64,000 nucleotides of DNA, from NCBI RefSeq assembly GCF_029266855.1, contig NZ_JAQSWB010000004.1, forward strand, positions 62,001 through 126,000, given 5' to 3'. The stretch comes from Fluviicola sp. Lineage in GTDB: Bacteria > Bacteroidota > Bacteroidia > Flavobacteriales_D > Crocinitomicaceae. Both the position numbers and the translations under genes were made by a program. The notes below the pieces were generated by a model. It saw only the letters and a program-made list of their open reading frames with translations. It did no database searches and had not been told where the DNA came from. Numbering within the stretch: the first letter of the stretch is position 1; every line of letters starts with the position of its first letter. Of this stretch, positions 63,450 through 64,000 are shown in pieces.

Positions 63450-64000
63450 CCAGTTTGAATTTCAAACGTTGAACTCCCCAGGCTATTCCGGAGAACAACA
63501 TACTCCAAATAAAGAATGGAAACAAGGTCAGCGGGGGCTCTATACCTAAGTGCTGGTCTTCCATTTTACGTTTTTCCAATTTATCAATTTCGGCATAAAT
63601 TTTTTCAAGTGATTTTTCATCCTGGGCGCGAAAATATTTTCCGTTCGTTAGTTCGGCAATATCTTTCAAAATACCTTCGTCGATTTCTACCGGAAGATTC
63701 TGATAAATTACTCCGAAAGGGGTTGAGACAGGTGTTGGCGCCATTCCATTTGCCCCCACACCTATCGTATACACTTTACATTTTTTTTGCTTCGCTAATT
63801 CCGCTGCCTCCATAGGATCCGGGCCGGTATTGCTGCTTCCATCGGTCAAAAGAATAATTACTTTGGATGGTAAACTGTCGCTTCTCAGTCTTGTTACCGC
63901 AACTCCCAAACCGCTTCCGATTGCTGTGCCGGGCTCCAGATACCCAGGTTCGATTGCCGTAATCTGTTCTTTTAATAACTTGTAATCCAATGTTGCGGGA
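63442..64000 (-). CDS. batA: BatA, VWA-domain protein, partial (N-terminus beyond right edge)
   Basis: The frame is open to the right edge; about 186 C-terminal residues are visible. They include the later MIDAS parts GTAIGSGLGVAVTRL (Thr) and ILLTDGSSNTGPDP (Asp), and the C-terminal membrane segment (TLFPFFIWSMLFSGIAWGV). The preceding codons (PATLDYKLLKEQI) match the middle of the VWA domain, so the DxSxS motif and N-terminal helices are outside the window. Order batA-B-C-D matches other Bacteroidota. Confidence 0.9.
   Translation of the reverse strand, partial: PATLDYKLLKEQITAIEPGYLEPGTAIGSGLGVAVTRLRSDSLPSKVIILLTDGSSNTGPDPMEAAELAKQKKCKVYTIGVGANGMAPTPVSTPFGVIYQNLPVEIDEGILKDIAELTNGKYFRAQDEKSLEKIYAEIDKLEKRKMEDQHLGIEPPLTLFPFFIWSMLFSGIAWGVQRLKFKLDD

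Noticed and set aside
1-64000. tRNA or rRNA genes
   Set aside because: I scanned the gene gaps and found no cloverleaf or conserved rRNA sequence; a tRNAscan run would settle it.

Overview
This 64 kb window looks like chromosome from a Bacteroidota bacterium, probably order Flavobacteriales; a Fluviicola/Crocinitomicaceae-like relative is my guess, not a demonstrated placement. The evidence is secreted proteins with type IX secretion (T9SS) or gliding-type C-termini, a SusC-like TonB receptor, a BatABCD cluster, a 14-gene complex I operon with a short NuoG, TAnnTTTG-type promoter boxes instead of sigma70 boxes, few Shine-Dalgarno sites, and AT-rich intergenic DNA. Apart from small repeats this is mostly core genome. 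I found no tRNA, rRNA, CRISPR array, transposase or prophage.

Layout. 1-1652: N-terminal part of a large secreted T9SS-type protein running off the left edge. 1808-3692: M20 dipeptidase and a small LEA-type lipoprotein. 3860-7016: glycyl-tRNA synthetase and an ETHE1-like MBL/rhodanese protein. 7238-13305: periplasmic folding and envelope genes (a cyclophilin-FKBP fusion, two tandem beta-barrel paralogs of which one carries an in-frame stop, a GH16 glucanase, a PpiD-like foldase). 13595-16311: lipoprotein MsrA and a YyaL/DUF255 protein. 16597-21114: an SGNH, SGNH, MBOAT cassette, probably for O-acetylation of a surface polymer. 21183-23554: lipB, a class C beta-lactamase-fold hydrolase and a small conserved protein. 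23673-27267: tyrosine catabolism (hppD, hmgA), with threonine dehydrogenase divergent from it. 27402-34696: a MORN-like protein, a TonB-dependent receptor, a GT2 glycosyltransferase, a GT-C-like membrane protein and a YD-repeat protein.

34758-47627 is the complete nuoA-N operon for NADH:quinone oxidoreductase, read on the minus strand from a recognisable promoter near 47650-47678. 47863-51061 holds a small beta-barrel protein, a TPR protein and a coiled-coil lipoprotein. 51264-51572 is a small winged-helix regulator bracketed by two direct copies of a palindromic repeat. 51669-54812 is a SprB/PKD/CHU_C adhesin. 55134-57138 holds serS, rpmA and rplU. 57309-59384 is a secreted M43 metalloprotease. 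59615-64000 holds a small membrane protein and batD, batC, batB and partial batA.

The less ordinary material is in the gaps: at least two families of short dispersed palindromic elements (a 16-bp core TTCGCGATATCGCGAA, three copies; a GGATAA/TTATCC hairpin element, three copies), two further long inverted-repeat elements, and a run of stem-loops at 48461-48648. No single undescribed system is proven. The best candidates for follow-up are the repeat-bracketed regulator, the stem-loop cluster, the nonsense-interrupted barrel paralog and the SGNH/SGNH/MBOAT cassette.
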